DNA of 64,000 nucleotides from Reinekea sp. G2M2-21 (GTDB lineage Bacteria > Pseudomonadota > Gammaproteobacteria > Pseudomonadales > Natronospirillaceae), in contig NZ_JADPQG010000003.1 in NCBI RefSeq assembly GCF_015687175.1, positions 1 to 64,000 on the forward strand. Direction: 5' to 3'. Below the pieces are notes generated by a model. It did no database searches. It had not been told where the DNA came from and saw only the letters and a list, made by a program, of their open reading frames with translations. Both the position numbers and the translations under genes were made by a program. Shown one piece after another: positions 27,001 through 36,535 of the stretch; the stretch's first letter is position 1; every line of letters starts with the position of its first letter.

Positions 27001-29197
27001 CCAAACCATCATTCGTTGTACCAGCGACGGAGTATGATGCTCTGAACCTCAGGCCACCTGAAGACAATACCATTTGCTGTTCAACCGCAAATTGATCAGC
27101 GGTAAGTTTTACTTCTTCGCGAGTGCCATCGTTATCGAAATCGGATGTGCAGTGAGTAGAATCGGTATCGAGTGATGTACAAATATCAATTCTCTGCACA
27201 ACATCCATATCGAAGTCATTACCCCACTGAGAGTCTTCCCACATGACGTAAATCCGCGCGTACTTAAGGTTGCCTGCTGCATCAAAATCTAACGTGTGGA
27301 ATTTCACATCATTCAAAGAACAATAGGTATAGTCTGTCTGCCCCGTGTTGTAAGACTGACAGGCAGGAATCAACGACATCTTGTTTCCATTAACTAAAAA
27401 ATCGAAGGTTGGCACACTATCGGCGAGCTCGATGGCATAAGTATTAACTGTCTGCATTTTCGCAAGCGTCTGCAAGTCGGTAGTTTTAGCATGGTAAGCC
27501 AATCCTGCTAGATGATACCCACCTTCGGACTGTGGCTTATCGGGACAGGTACCGGACACTTCACTCAGCACGCCCATTTCACGTTGAACACAGAAATCAC
27601 CATCAGACGCCAGTTTATTCTTTCCTTTTAGCGTGTCGTACTCTAGCTTTCCAACATAATCGGTCTGGTTAATAAGATCCGATGCACTTGTTAATAGAGG
27701 AACCGATCCATCCATATCATCCACGACGTCAATGTCAAATGATGGAGCTCCTGAAGAAATCAAAATAATTGAGCACTTTGCACAACCATTTTTGTTGTTC
27801 AGCGGATTCGTCCATTTAAATTCAGAATTCAGTCCAGCGAGAAAATCGACGTCAGATTTAAAGAAATTATCGTTGATATAGTCCGCAGTCGGTTCTGTAT
27901 TTCCAGAGAAATACCGAAGCGCTTCATAGTAAATCTCAGCAATAGGATTACCCCAGTTAGAGCATCGTCTGTCATCCCGTGTCGGCTCTTTCAAATAAGA
28001 TGGAGCAATTTTATAGGTAGAGCAATCGGTATAGGTTGAATAGTTATGATTTACAATCTTTAACTTCTCAATCGTCTGAATAATGCCATTCACAGACTTG
28101 TTAAACGAACCATTTTTAAGGTTAATTTCATCTTCATTTGAGTCGTCATTTCCTGCAATTTTGCTGATTTGACTCCTGATAACACCACCCTCAACATTGC
28201 GGTGATAGGAACCTGTAATTAACCCAAATTGAATTCGAGAGTCTTCACCAAATTTCTGTAGCAATCCTGCTGGTTTATAATATGTCTCAGTACCGTCGAA
28301 ATATTGTCGACAACGAGGGTTTGTCAACTCATAGGTAGTCGCGCAAACTTCGACCCGCAGTATTAAATCTGACCCTATTTGAGCGGAGCTAACCGGAGCG
28401 CCTAAGCCAGAATAATTGCACTGATTTCCTTCTTTTGCAGACCAAAAAGGATATTGACCCTCCACTACCCGCAGTACAGGCACTCCGCTCCTCGATGTTG
28501 TACAGAGGGTGATGCCTGAACTTTTATTATAAGCGTCTGGAACAATATGCAACAGATCGGGGATGTTTGCAGGAGTTTTTGTAATAGGGTTATATTTAGG
28601 TACTACTTTAGAAAAAGAATGTACATCATTAGGCAGATATGACACCTCAAGAACGGCTCGGCCTCTATCCTGTGCCGCAAGCACGGTTGTATCATCTTCG
28701 TAACGCTTACCACCATATAAAACGTGCCGCATTACATCTATACGGGTCATAGAAATCCAATTCAAGAAATTTCCAGACCAATCATCGTTATCACAGCTAT
28801 GAACAATATTAGCAGTACTTGCGATACCATCATTGTTATATCGACTGATCGATGGGCGCGCGACGATAAACATTTGCTTGGTTGTGTCGTAACGATAACA
28901 AAGTGCAGGATCAAAATAGCCGGCGTAGTCGAACGCCTTTAACCCCAAATCAGGTTTTTCTGCGCCTTTATAAAAAACATCCAATACCCCATCATTATCA
29001 ATATCGGTATAGTCGTTATAGGCTTTGTAATAAAGCTGCTCGTCGTTAGACATTGCGAGCATAACTAACGGCGTATTTTCCTTGGTCAGTGACAAAGGCG
29101 TCAATGCGTAGTCGGAAGAACTAACCGCGAAAACGCTTACCATGGAATTAACCGCAGCGACCAATAAAGCCGGTATTAAGAATTTAGTATGAGTCAT
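24065..29197 (-). CDS. pilY1: PilY1-like pilus tip adhesin/assembly protein
   Basis: A 1710-residue secreted protein, longer than Pseudomonas PilY1 (about 1160). The start is the ATG at 29195-29197 (MTHTKFLIPALL), which gives a signal peptide of about 25 residues and has GAGGTG upstream. A calcium-type loop NDYTDIDNDGVLD occurs at residues 61-73, and DVDLDGDGTLEK near residue 1615. The C-terminal beta-propeller begins VHSTPIVVERPTESYDRFFG and RRRMIYVGSNDGMIHAFNGGYW, the hallmark of the family. Its known role is at the pilus tip, in adhesion, retraction control and surface sensing. Confidence 0.92.
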   Translation of the reverse strand: MTHTKFLIPALLVAAVNSMVSVFAVSSSDYALTPLSLTKENTPLVMLAMSNDEQLYYKAYNDYTDIDNDGVLDVFYKGAEKPDLGLKAFDYAGYFDPALCYRYDTTKQMFIVARPSISRYNNDGIASTANIVHSCDNDDWSGNFLNWISMTRIDVMRHVLYGGKRYEDDTTVLAAQDRGRAVLEVSYLPNDVHSFSKVVPKYNPITKTPANIPDLLHIVPDAYNKSSGITLCTTSRSGVPVLRVVEGQYPFWSAKEGNQCNYSGLGAPVSSAQIGSDLILRVEVCATTYELTNPRCRQYFDGTETYYKPAGLLQKFGEDSRIQFGLITGSYHRNVEGGVIRSQISKIAGNDDSNEDEINLKNGSFNKSVNGIIQTIEKLKIVNHNYSTYTDCSTYKIAPSYLKEPTRDDRRCSNWGNPIAEIYYEALRYFSGNTEPTADYINDNFFKSDVDFLAGLNSEFKWTNPLNNKNGCAKCSIILISSGAPSFDIDVVDDMDGSVPLLTSASDLINQTDYVGKLEYDTLKGKNKLASDGDFCVQREMGVLSEVSGTCPDKPQSEGGYHLAGLAYHAKTTDLQTLAKMQTVNTYAIELADSVPTFDFLVNGNKMSLIPACQSYNTGQTDYTYCSLNDVKFHTLDFDAAGNLKYARIYVMWEDSQWGNDFDMDVVQRIDICTSLDTDSTHCTSDFDNDGTREEVKLTADQFAVEQQMVLSSGGLRFRASYSVAGTTNDGLETGWSDKSNGQDGRATDLNWDPAANGPTRETAIHTIDPTVAVADLLKSQLYLAAKYGGFTELEDLDGDPTKDTVAPDSTKEWDNLINETGFAGSDGIPDNYYKVRNPNTLEDQLGRVFNTIVERLSSGSNAAVVANRASGNGAIYQAVYFPKLTRGNSSVTWVGQLHSLFVDSAGLIREDSDGDKLLDEPPYYDAGGNLVPGDFIVQIKYDANLDDTKFQRYALFGNTGNSAKVAVKVGGLVDLEELSSTWNAAKQLALVADADLKDQRIYSDAADDGRYIISSYYYEDCPTTTDINDPCEQVVPFTKNNAAFLSGYLGYSASDLTDVENLINWTRGIDVSGLRERQIDVDGDSIDDTWRLGDIVHSTPIVVERPTESYDRFFGDQTYAEFAKKYKDRRRMIYVGSNDGMIHAFNGGYWDPVCNGFLNSASPTGCAQDPNDHSLGSEIWAYVPRNLLGHMRWQAEPDYPHMFYVDGEPQAFDVRIFDEDSDHPGGWGTILVVPMRQGGGDISVDHDNDGSAGDTQVLRSAIVVLDVTNPELPPTLIAEITDFNLGMTLSKPTLVKRYIPTAITYDASGRPTNSGYELPLASEWHLVFGSGPWPHGVGQAANSTSSQDGYVFSYDLGEKQLYKKQILDAPSSYLVGFESSDWDQDGSTDAVYFGSVSGSSVSDQAGKLFRWNLTLSGSAYLAIDDADDISPSVMLDTQQPIVAKPTLTRSPKADRWVHFGTGRYLVNEDRVSKVQQSMYGIMEPRNTTSGFLWSEVYKSNLVDSTELNITTLGGVLDANGENPTIAGSKVLYYKDLVKAVAAKGGWYRDLTNDASMPTGRVLREALVYQDQLIFTEYLPSGDQCDVNGRSNLYVTSWETGTALAYDALGSTTDVDLDGDGTLEKIVDVSSDLGEGEFSGVTVFETSSTVTLLDMAYDSNIKPEEEMDESDGGNCVFVQSSTGEMICRRVTEGVVDAAGRQSWREVEILF

Positions 29198-29205
29198 AAC
29201 GCACC

Positions 29206-29847
29206 TCAATCTCTTCGATAAGTTGACTGCAACATCACACGGCTGTTTTGAGTTCTGCCGTAGCCTATTGCAGTAATTCGGTACAAAGGTTCCCAATATG
29301 AGGGTATGTATTCGTTCGACGCATCATATTGATCGCTCGCGGGGTTCAATGGATCCTTCACGGCAAAGCATCGAAATTCAATAATGTATTTTGCGTTTGC
29401 CAATCCCCCCGCATTGAAAGTCGCTAACCTATGCATTCCTGAACCATCTCGCCATGTTTCCGCAGACTGATAAATCTCGTCAGTTTGATTAAGTTTAGGT
29501 TCCAATACACAGCTGTTTGCAGGTTCAAACTCTCCTAAAAAGCAAAGTCCATTAGCACAAGTTGCATTGCCACTGGCGTCTTCCGTATAAAAACAGTCCT
29601 GCTGATTACAGGCACCCCCAGTATAAAAATTCAATTGCTGGAAATTCTGTTCATCCAAGTACAGTTCAGCTTCGATCAAAGCAGCTTCAGCTGCCTGAAA
29701 GGCGATGTTCCGCTCACTGAAATTACTGGTCATGCGCTCCTCAGCGGTGGACATACGCATTGCAGAAATCCCTGCAACCGTCAATATGAGTAGAAAAACC
29801 AAGGCGACCAACAGTACAACGCCCTTTTGATGTGAAATTTGTTTCAC
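29206..29847 (-). CDS. pilX: PilX-type minor pilin
   Basis: A 213-residue minor pilin. The N-terminus MKQISHQKGVVLLVALVFLLILTVAGISAMRMSTAEERM is typical of PilX, which lacks Glu5 of the mature pilin. The start is a GTG at 29845-29847 that overlaps the pilW stop by 4 bases (GTGA), a clear sign of translational coupling. Cysteines in NQQDCFY, ANGLCF and RCF are probably paired. The stop is 8 nt before pilY1. Confidence 0.88.
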   Translation of the reverse strand: MKQISHQKGVVLLVALVFLLILTVAGISAMRMSTAEERMTSNFSERNIAFQAAEAALIEAELYLDEQNFQQLNFYTGGACNQQDCFYTEDASGNATCANGLCFLGEFEPANSCVLEPKLNQTDEIYQSAETWRDGSGMHRLATFNAGGLANAKYIIEFRCFAVKDPLNPASDQYDASNEYIPSYWEPLYRITAIGYGRTQNSRVMLQSTYRRD

Positions 29848-30974
29848 GATGAAAGCCCTCGATTGCGCAAACGTAAAGACGTAGTGAATCGTTGCGGAGG
29901 TATAGCAAGATTATTCAACGGCTCAACTTCAACTTCGATGACAATGGATAAGGCTTGCCAGAAGCACAAAGCTGTAGGGTCGCACAGGTCATCAGAACCT
30001 GCGGCACCGGTATCGTTATCAACAGCATCAACATAGGCTGCATTTATGGTTTCCGCATTGGCAAACCGATCAACGGCCCCGTCACCGTTTTGATCCAGTC
30101 CAAATAAATATTGAAGATCAGATATACCCTGAATCAATTCTTCGTTTGCGTCTACGGTATTACCATCACCATCCTCATCGAAACTGGGTGTTCGCCGGTA
30201 CAGTGCGCTCTGCCCACTGGCAGAGTCTTCAACGGTATAAGCGACTCTGGATACCACGAAGATAGCGGAACCAGGAGAATATGCAGTATCCAGTTTTCCA
30301 CTAGTGTCGTCGCAGGTGAAATTCCCTTTTAACTCTTTCACGCAATTTTTAGCAATAGGGCTGGCACCTGTACCATGTGGTACCGTAGACGAATTGCCTG
30401 CGGCCCCTTTTTGGGCAAATATCCCCATGTTAGAGCAGTCTTTTTCGACAATAGCCCAAATAGTCCCGTCACTGAATCCATGAGGTTTACTGAGAAGAAT
30501 CGCAGCTGAGCTCCCTCCCGGTTGCTTCTCAACAGTCAAAGCCCCGCCCAGATCGATAACCCGCATTTCAATGACGTCGGGTCGACGTATAATCGTATTT
30601 GCCAGATTAAGAGGATCCTGTACGGATATTTCATAGTCTCTTGCGTTCGCGTACTCGGCAGGTAACGTCGCTTCTGTGTTTGCCCAGGACCTTAAAGCAT
30701 CCTCCGCTCGGAAAAAATCGGCACTGCCTTTTTCTAGGGTATTAGCTGTAGGAATTGCGTTGCCGCTGCACCCCCAATAACCAACATTACGCAAATCGCG
30801 AACAATATAATCCATAGCCAATTTGGCGGTTTCCTGCATTCGACCCTGTTCGACGAGCTCCTGATACCCGCTTTGAGAACTGGTCACTACCGTTACAACA
30901 CCGCCAATCAATACCAACCCGAGAACCATCGAAACCATGAGCTCAACAAGACTGAAACCTATTTGTCTAACCAT
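29844..30974 (-). CDS. pilW: PilW-type minor pilin
   Basis: A 376-residue minor pilin with prepilin N-terminus VRQIG-FSLVELMVSMVLGLVLIGG and Glu5 present. I place the start at the ATG at 30972-30974 because GAGG lies 6 nt upstream, overlapping the pilV stop. An ATG four codons earlier (30986) overlaps the pilV stop as ATGA and is the alternative. The large C-terminal domain is of the PilW family (DUF4339-like beta region). It is the third member of the operon. Confidence 0.88.
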   Translation of the reverse strand: MVRQIGFSLVELMVSMVLGLVLIGGVVTVVTSSQSGYQELVEQGRMQETAKLAMDYIVRDLRNVGYWGCSGNAIPTANTLEKGSADFFRAEDALRSWANTEATLPAEYANARDYEISVQDPLNLANTIIRRPDVIEMRVIDLGGALTVEKQPGGSSAAILLSKPHGFSDGTIWAIVEKDCSNMGIFAQKGAAGNSSTVPHGTGASPIAKNCVKELKGNFTCDDTSGKLDTAYSPGSAIFVVSRVAYTVEDSASGQSALYRRTPSFDEDGDGNTVDANEELIQGISDLQYLFGLDQNGDGAVDRFANAETINAAYVDAVDNDTGAAGSDDLCDPTALCFWQALSIVIEVEVEPLNNLAIPPQRFTTSLRLRNRGLSS

Positions 30975-30982
30975 TACTTGCC

Positions 30983-31519
30983 TCATAGATAAGTCTGATA
31001 ACTGACAGTAATCAGTTGATCTTCTGCGTTATCCGCATTAAAAGCAGCGGCGCCTTGTGCTCGTTGCTGTGAAACTTCGACCATTCGAATATCTATCTGG
31101 TAGAAACGTCGAGCATCGTCAGTTCCGAGATTATTCGGGTCTTGAATAATCCTCGCGTCGGCAGTAGCGTTTTGCGCCTGCAATCGAGCCGTTATCCACT
31201 GGTTCATATCCCAAGCGGCCATTTCCGCAGGCGTACAAGTCGCAGCCGCACAGTCGGTTGCAACCACGGGTAATGCATCGCCAAAGTCACGTTCATAATC
31301 CTCCGTTTCGATCGCGTGCACCTGGTTAGAACGCATGCGATCAAGGATATCTTCAGCAAGTGAGCTCGCACGAGCCTGCTGCAATGTTTCGTAGTTCATT
31401 CGCAGTGCCTGTGTCTGCAAAGCAGCGAAGCCCAAAAGGCCAACAGCTAACACTATCACTGCGATAAGGACTTCCAACAAGCCTGCGCCCGTTTGCTTAA
31501 AAAAAGACATTCTTAACAT
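30983..31519 (-). CDS. pilV: PilV-type minor pilin
   Basis: A 178-residue minor pilin. Leader MLRMSFFKQTG precedes AGLLEVLIAVIVLAVGLLGFAALQTQALR, with Glu5 present, typical of PilV. The start at 31519 overlaps the fimT-like stop by 7 bases and has AAGGGG about 10 nt upstream. An ATG at 31510 would remove three residues and is equally compatible with the leader. The long frame to 31609 adds residues with no leader character. Confidence 0.87.
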   Translation of the reverse strand: MLRMSFFKQTGAGLLEVLIAVIVLAVGLLGFAALQTQALRMNYETLQQARASSLAEDILDRMRSNQVHAIETEDYERDFGDALPVVATDCAAATCTPAEMAAWDMNQWITARLQAQNATADARIIQDPNNLGTDDARRFYQIDIRMVEVSQQRAQGAAAFNADNAEDQLITVSYQTYL

Positions 31520-32091
31520 TCGTTCATGTCCCCTTCTTCGTAATAAGGCCGCCCGGTTCTGTTCACTACTAATGCGGCAGAATATCCTGCTAGTCCAGAG
31601 CACGCCCAAAATGATCCGTTTGTTGTATTTTCTAGACGCCCAAGCCGGTCAAAGGTCATATAATTTGTGTTAAAAGCGGCATATCGAAGTGTCATATTGA
31701 CCGCATTTTTGTTTGCATAAACGCGGATCAGTTCATCGGCAGGCGTATCAAGATTACCATCCCCATTGGCGTCAATAGAGGCGTCTAATATCTGATCACC
31801 ATCAGTGTCTGCAAAAATTATCCAACCCGTATTCCAATCAGCAGCACCAAAGGTACAAACCGGCGTCATTGCCATTGGGTTAGTTGTAGCGCACATGGTT
31901 ACTCGACGATTTCGACTCAAGGCTTCAGACCTTGCAAGCACCATATCGACATACAAATCATCACGGACCTTATCGACACCATTACGCATTACAAGATTTT
32001 GATACTGCGGATATGCCATCGCACTGATCACAGCAAATATACCGACTGTAATCATGAGTTCCACAATCGTGTAACCTTTAGAAAATCTCAT
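31513..32091 (-). CDS. fimU: FimT/FimU-type (GspH) minor pseudopilin
   Basis: A 192-residue GspH-domain pilin. Leader MRFSKG precedes YTIVELMITVGIFAVISAMAYPQYQNLV with Glu5 present. The GspH segment includes LARSEALSRNRRVTMCAT and WNTGWIIFADTDGDQILDA. The start is the ATG at 32089-32091 with GGGG about 6 nt upstream. Position as first gene of the set matches FimU; sequence alone does not separate FimU from FimT. It begins the leftward six-gene pilus operon. Confidence 0.85.
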   Translation of the reverse strand: MRFSKGYTIVELMITVGIFAVISAMAYPQYQNLVMRNGVDKVRDDLYVDMVLARSEALSRNRRVTMCATTNPMAMTPVCTFGAADWNTGWIIFADTDGDQILDASIDANGDGNLDTPADELIRVYANKNAVNMTLRYAAFNTNYMTFDRLGRLENTTNGSFWACSGLAGYSAALVVNRTGRPYYEEGDMNEC

Positions 32092-32180
32092 ATGTACCCC
32101 ACATATTATTCTGATGGTTATTTTAGGTGCGCATTTTAAAGAGTTTTGACCGTTAGGATAAACGGTCAATATGCTGAGAT
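32092..32180 (-). promoter_or_regulatory. Minor pilin operon upstream region with inverted repeat and AlgR-like site
   Basis: An inverted repeat GACCGTT-AGGATA-AACGGTC lies at 32148-32167. Read on the minus strand it includes CCGTTTATC, which matches the AlgR consensus CCGTTCGTC at 7 of 9 positions. AlgR is a known activator of the fimU-pilE operon in Pseudomonas. The repeat could instead be an ispH terminator stem, but no T-run follows it. Confidence 0.3.
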
Positions 32181-32233
32181 GAAAGGACTTTATAACCTCT
32201 GTTTTGCGAAACCGGTCAAGGTTTGAGGTCTGT

Positions 32234-33181
32234 TCAGTCGAGAGGCGTCAGGCGCAATTCTTTGGGAATGGAGAAAGTGATATTTTCTTCGACACCTTCC
32301 AGCTCAATAGGGCTGGTTGCGCCTAACCTTTGCAGGCCGTTAATGACCTGTTTAACGAGAATATCCGGTGCGGAGGCACCAGCGGTTACGCCTATGTGCT
32401 GCTTGCCTGTGAACCATTCCGGTTGCAGTTGCTCGACGGTATCCACCAAATAGGCTGCGCAGCCCATCCGCTCCGCAAGTTCGCGCAATCGATTGCTGTT
32501 CGAGGAGTTCGGTGAGCCGACAACAATCACCACATCACACTCCTGGGACAGGGTTTTGACGGCATCTTGTCGGTTTTGCGTGGCGTAGCAGATGTCATCC
32601 TTACGTGGGCCGGTTATCATCGGGAACTTCGCACGTAAGGCTTCAATGATTTTCGCGGTATCGTCCATCGACAACGTCGTTTGCGTAACGTAAGCCAGTC
32701 GCGACGGGTCTTTTACTGTCAGCTTCGCCACACACTGCTCATCTTCCACCAGATAAATGGCGCCGCCATGTGAGGTATCGAACTGCCCCATGGTGCCCTC
32801 GACTTCCGGATGCCCTCGATGGCCGATCAGGATGCACTCCATGCCATCGTTGGAGTAGCGGGCGACTTCCAAATGCACCTTGGTCACCAACGGGCAGGTT
32901 GCGTCGTAAACGCGTAAACCCCGCCGATCAGCCTCTTTGCGCACGGCCTGTGAAACCCCATGAGCGGAAAAAATCACCCAGTTGTCATCAGGCACTTCGT
33001 CCAGTTCGTCGACAAAGATGGCCCCACGGGATTTCAAATCTTCGACCACAAACTTGTTGTGCACGACTTCGTGACGTACATATAACGGCGCACCGTGTAC
33101 TTCAAGCGCACGGTTCACAATATCAATCGCGCGATCGACCCCGGCACAGAAGCCTCGGGGGTTTGCCAGTTTAATGTCCAT
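32234..33181 (-). CDS. ispH: IspH, HMBDP reductase
   Basis: A 315-residue iron-sulfur enzyme of the last MEP-pathway step, making IPP and DMAPP from HMBDP. The three cluster cysteines are in [26 protein letters not shown] and [11 protein letters not shown]. The histidines [16 protein letters not shown] and [11 protein letters not shown] are in place. Its start overlaps the fkpB stop region by 11 bp, indicating one operon with fkpB and ileS. Confidence 0.96.
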   Translation of the reverse strand: MDIKLANPRGFCAGVDRAIDIVNRALEVHGAPLYVRHEVVHNKFVVEDLKSRGAIFVDELDEVPDDNWVIFSAHGVSQAVRKEADRRGLRVYDATCPLVTKVHLEVARYSNDGMECILIGHRGHPEVEGTMGQFDTSHGGAIYLVEDEQCVAKLTVKDPSRLAYVTQTTLSMDDTAKIIEALRAKFPMITGPRKDDICYATQNRQDAVKTLSQECDVVIVVGSPNSSNSNRLRELAERMGCAAYLVDTVEQLQPEWFTGKQHIGVTAGASAPDILVKQVINGLQRLGATSPIELEGVEENITFSIPKELRLTPLD

Positions 33182-33617
33182 GACTGGCCGCCTCTACCTG
33201 CAGAATTTCCACTTCAAAGTCCAGGGTCTTGCCCGCCAGGGGGTGGTTGAAATCAACCTTTACCTGCTCATCCAATACATCAACAATCACGCCAGGCAGC
33301 TCGGCACCAGCGGCATCCTGAAAGGACACAACCATGCCGGCCTCAAGCTCGCCGGTTTGAGCAAACTGAGATTTCTTAAAACTCTGGATATTGCCCGGGT
33401 TCTGTTGCCCAAACGCATCTTCCGGTTCAACCCGGACCGTTCGTCGATCACCCTCTTCCAAGCCCAGAATGTGCTTTTCAAAACCTTCCGGTAAATTCCC
33501 GTCTCCAATGGTCAGTACCGCAGGTGTTTTTTCAAAGGTACTGTCAACGACCTGACCATCTTCCAGGCGCAGGGCAAAGTGCAAGGTGACTTTTGAATTT
33601 TCGTGTATTTGAGACAT
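33171..33617 (-). CDS. fkpB: FkpB (SlpA/SlyD-like) FKBP peptidyl-prolyl isomerase
   Basis: A 148-residue FKBP with an inserted-flap domain. [48 protein letters not shown] is the FKBP core; the insert (about 70-125) is a chaperone domain; [19 protein letters not shown] closes the fold. It lacks the histidine-rich tail of SlyD, as FkpB does. In most gammaproteobacteria lspA lies between ileS and this gene; it is missing here. Confidence 0.92.
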   Translation of the reverse strand: MSQIHENSKVTLHFALRLEDGQVVDSTFEKTPAVLTIGDGNLPEGFEKHILGLEEGDRRTVRVEPEDAFGQQNPGNIQSFKKSQFAQTGELEAGMVVSFQDAAGAELPGVIVDVLDEQVKVDFNHPLAGKTLDFEVEILQVEAASHGH

Positions 33618-33706
33618 CGGCTACACCTTAAACGCAAGATTCCCGCGTAGGCGGGAATACAATCAAATTGAGCAGGCCACCCACAAGGGCGGCCTTTCCA
33701 GAAAAA
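33618..33706 (-). repeat. Two hairpins between ileS and fkpB where lspA usually lies
   Basis: The 89-bp gap contains a perfect 8-bp stem ATTCCCGC-GTAG-GCGGGAAT at 33639-33658 and an imperfect GGCC-rich stem at 33675-33694. Neither has a T-run after it on the minus strand. The first resembles short palindromic units that recur in gammaproteobacterial intergenic DNA; other copies were not found in this window. Confidence 0.4.
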
Positions 33707-36526
33707 TCAGGCGAACTGACGGGTTTCGCCACCACCATCCACATTTTCTACGCAACGGCCACACAGTTCCGGATGTTCGGCATGGCTACCTACATCTTCG
33801 CGCTGATGCCAGCAACGGGCGCATTTGGCATGGTTTGATTTGACGATCGCGACTTTCAGGCCGGACATCTCGGTGTCCACCACATCCGCCGGTGCGTCTT
33901 CCAGGTTCGCCAGTTGTGCGCTGCTGGTCAGCGTCACAAAGCGCAGTTCATCACCCAGTTGACTCAAAGCACTCTTCAGCTGCTCATCACAGTAAAGGGT
34001 TACTTCCGCCGTCAGTGAACCACCAACAACACCCTCATTACGGGCATTCTCCAGCGCTTTGTTCACGCAATCTTTCGCTTCTTGGACGATGCTCCAATAG
34101 TCAGCACCCAGTGCCTCCTGTTCAGAGAATCCTTCTAGGCCGTCATACCAGACTTCAGTGAAGACCGTTTCCTTGCTTTGACCGGGAACAAAAGCCCACA
34201 ACTCTTCCGCGGTGTAGCTGAGAATCGGCGCCATCCAGCGCACCATGGCCTGTAATACGTGATACAGAGCGGTCTGGGCAGAACGACGGGCCAGCGAATT
34301 TTCTTGTGTGGTGTACTGGCGATCTTTGATGATATCCAGATAAAAACCACCCATATCCAACGCACAGAAATGGTGGATTTTTTGCACAACCTGCACGAAC
34401 TGGTAGTTGTCGTACAGCTCAGAAAGCTCGTTCTGCACCACTAAAGCACGGTCAACGGCCCAACGATCCAACGCCAGCATGTCAGCATTTGCGACCAGGT
34501 TTTCATTCGGGTCAAAACCTGCCAGGTTCGACACCAGAAAGCGCGCGGTGTTACGAATACGACGGTACGAGTCAGCCGTGCGCTTGAGGATCTCTTTTGA
34601 GAACGCCATATCACCGGAATAATCGGTTGAGGCAACCCACAAACGAAGAATGTCGGCTCCAAACTGGTTGAAGACTTCCTGCGGCTCCATACCATTGCCC
34701 AACGACTTGGACATCTTGTAGCCTTTCTCATCGACGACAAAACCGTGGGTCAGCACTTGCTTATACGGTGCCGTGCCATTCATCGCAACCGCAGTCTTCA
34801 GAGACGACTGGAACCAACCACGATGCTGGTCAGACCCTTCCAGGTACATGTCCGCCGGATATTGGCCTAACTCTTCGCGCTTCTGCAGAACCGCGGAATG
34901 GGTCACACCGGAGTCAAACCAGACGTCCAACGTATCTTTGGTTTTTTCATACTGATCCGCGTCATCGATAACGGTGGCCAGATCAAAATCATACCAGGCA
35001 TCCATCCCTTCTTTTTCCACGGCTTTGGCAACGGCTTCGATGATTTCGGCCAGTTTTGGGTGCAGCTCGCCGGTTTCTTTGTGCACGACAAACGTAATGG
35101 GCGTTCCCCAGGTTCGCTGGCGCGAGATACACCAATCCGGTGATTGACCGACCATTGCTTCGATACGGTTCTGACCCCAGCCGGGCACCCAACGGACCCC
35201 CTGAATGGCTTTCATCGCCTGATCTTTCAGGCCGTTTTCTTCCATACTGATGAACCACTGCGGTGTCGCACGGTAGATCAGCGGCGTTTTGGTACGCCAG
35301 CAATGCGCGTAGCTGTGGGTGATTTTGTTTTCGCTGAGCAGATGACCCTGTTCTTTCACCACGGCAATCACTTTTGGGTCGACTTTATAGACGTGCTCGC
35401 CAGCGAATAACTCAACGTTAGCCCGGAAGACGCCTTTGTCGTCCATCGGGTTGATCGTGCTGATGCCATATTTGTTACAGACAACAAAGTCTTCCATACC
35501 ATGGTCTGGCGCGGTATGCACAAAACCGGTACCGGCGTCTAAGGTGACGTGCTCACCCAACAAGACCGGGATATCCCGCTCATAAAATGGATGTTTAAAG
35601 ACCAGATTTTCAAGGACATCGCCAGTAAAGGTAGCCAATACGCTTGGGCTTTCAAAACCCGTGCGTTCACAGAAGGCCGCCAACAACTCTTGAGCCACCA
35701 TGACCCGCATCGGCTTACCGTTATGCTGCACCTGCACCATCACATACTCGATCTCGGCCCCAGCGGAGATTGCCAGTGACGAAGGCAAGGTCCAGGGGGT
35801 TGTGGTCCAGATAACGGCATGCAGAGGACCTTCGCCCTGATCGCTACCGATCGCGGACAATACCGCAGCCTCGTCTTTAGCGGCATAGGCGACATCGATA
35901 CTGAAAGAGGTTTTGTCGTGGTATTCCACTTCGGCCTCAGCCAATGCAGAGCCCCCAACAACAGACCAGTACACCGGCTTGTAACCGCGAACCAGGTGTC
36001 CTGACTGCGCGATTTTACCAAGCGCACGGATGATGTCCGCTTCGGTCTGATAATTCATGGTCAGGTAGGGTTCGTCCCACGAACCGAATACGCCCATGCG
36101 TTTGAATTCTTCTCGCTGCCCACCCACCTGGGTATGCGCGTATTCCCGGCACTTCGCCCGGAACTCTTTGAAATCGACCTTTTCACCGGCACGGCCGATC
36201 ATGGTCTCAACTTTGTGCTCAATCGGCAGCCCATGACAATCCCAACCGGGCACGTAAGGTGCGTCATAGCCGATGAAGCTCTTTGACTTTACGATGATGT
36301 CTTTCAGAATTTTATTAACAGCGTGACCAAGGTGCAGCGAGCCGTTCGCATACGGCGGACCATCGTGCAAAATAAACTTAGGACGACCTTGGCTTGCTTC
36401 GCGAATTTTCTGGTAAATGCCGTTCGTTTCCCACTGTTGGAGCATTTTGGGTTCACGTTTGGCTAAATCGCCACGCATCGGAAAATCCGTCTGCGGCAAA
36501 TTTAATGTCGCTTTATAGTCAGTCAT
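33707..36526 (-). CDS. ileS: Isoleucyl-tRNA synthetase
   Basis: A 939-residue class I synthetase. The HIGH motif is in [17 protein letters not shown] (about 58-74), the KMSKS motif in [10 protein letters not shown] (about 601-610), and the editing domain lies between. The C-terminal zinc site is [12 protein letters not shown] ... [12 protein letters not shown]. This is the bacterial, mupirocin-sensitive type length. It follows ribF by 9 nt. Confidence 0.97.
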   Translation of the reverse strand: MTDYKATLNLPQTDFPMRGDLAKREPKMLQQWETNGIYQKIREASQGRPKFILHDGPPYANGSLHLGHAVNKILKDIIVKSKSFIGYDAPYVPGWDCHGLPIEHKVETMIGRAGEKVDFKEFRAKCREYAHTQVGGQREEFKRMGVFGSWDEPYLTMNYQTEADIIRALGKIAQSGHLVRGYKPVYWSVVGGSALAEAEVEYHDKTSFSIDVAYAAKDEAAVLSAIGSDQGEGPLHAVIWTTTPWTLPSSLAISAGAEIEYVMVQVQHNGKPMRVMVAQELLAAFCERTGFESPSVLATFTGDVLENLVFKHPFYERDIPVLLGEHVTLDAGTGFVHTAPDHGMEDFVVCNKYGISTINPMDDKGVFRANVELFAGEHVYKVDPKVIAVVKEQGHLLSENKITHSYAHCWRTKTPLIYRATPQWFISMEENGLKDQAMKAIQGVRWVPGWGQNRIEAMVGQSPDWCISRQRTWGTPITFVVHKETGELHPKLAEIIEAVAKAVEKEGMDAWYDFDLATVIDDADQYEKTKDTLDVWFDSGVTHSAVLQKREELGQYPADMYLEGSDQHRGWFQSSLKTAVAMNGTAPYKQVLTHGFVVDEKGYKMSKSLGNGMEPQEVFNQFGADILRLWVASTDYSGDMAFSKEILKRTADSYRRIRNTARFLVSNLAGFDPNENLVANADMLALDRWAVDRALVVQNELSELYDNYQFVQVVQKIHHFCALDMGGFYLDIIKDRQYTTQENSLARRSAQTALYHVLQAMVRWMAPILSYTAEELWAFVPGQSKETVFTEVWYDGLEGFSEQEALGADYWSIVQEAKDCVNKALENARNEGVVGGSLTAEVTLYCDEQLKSALSQLGDELRFVTLTSSAQLANLEDAPADVVDTEMSGLKVAIVKSNHAKCARCWHQREDVGSHAEHPELCGRCVENVDGGGETRQFA

Positions 36527-36535
36527 CTTAAGTTT

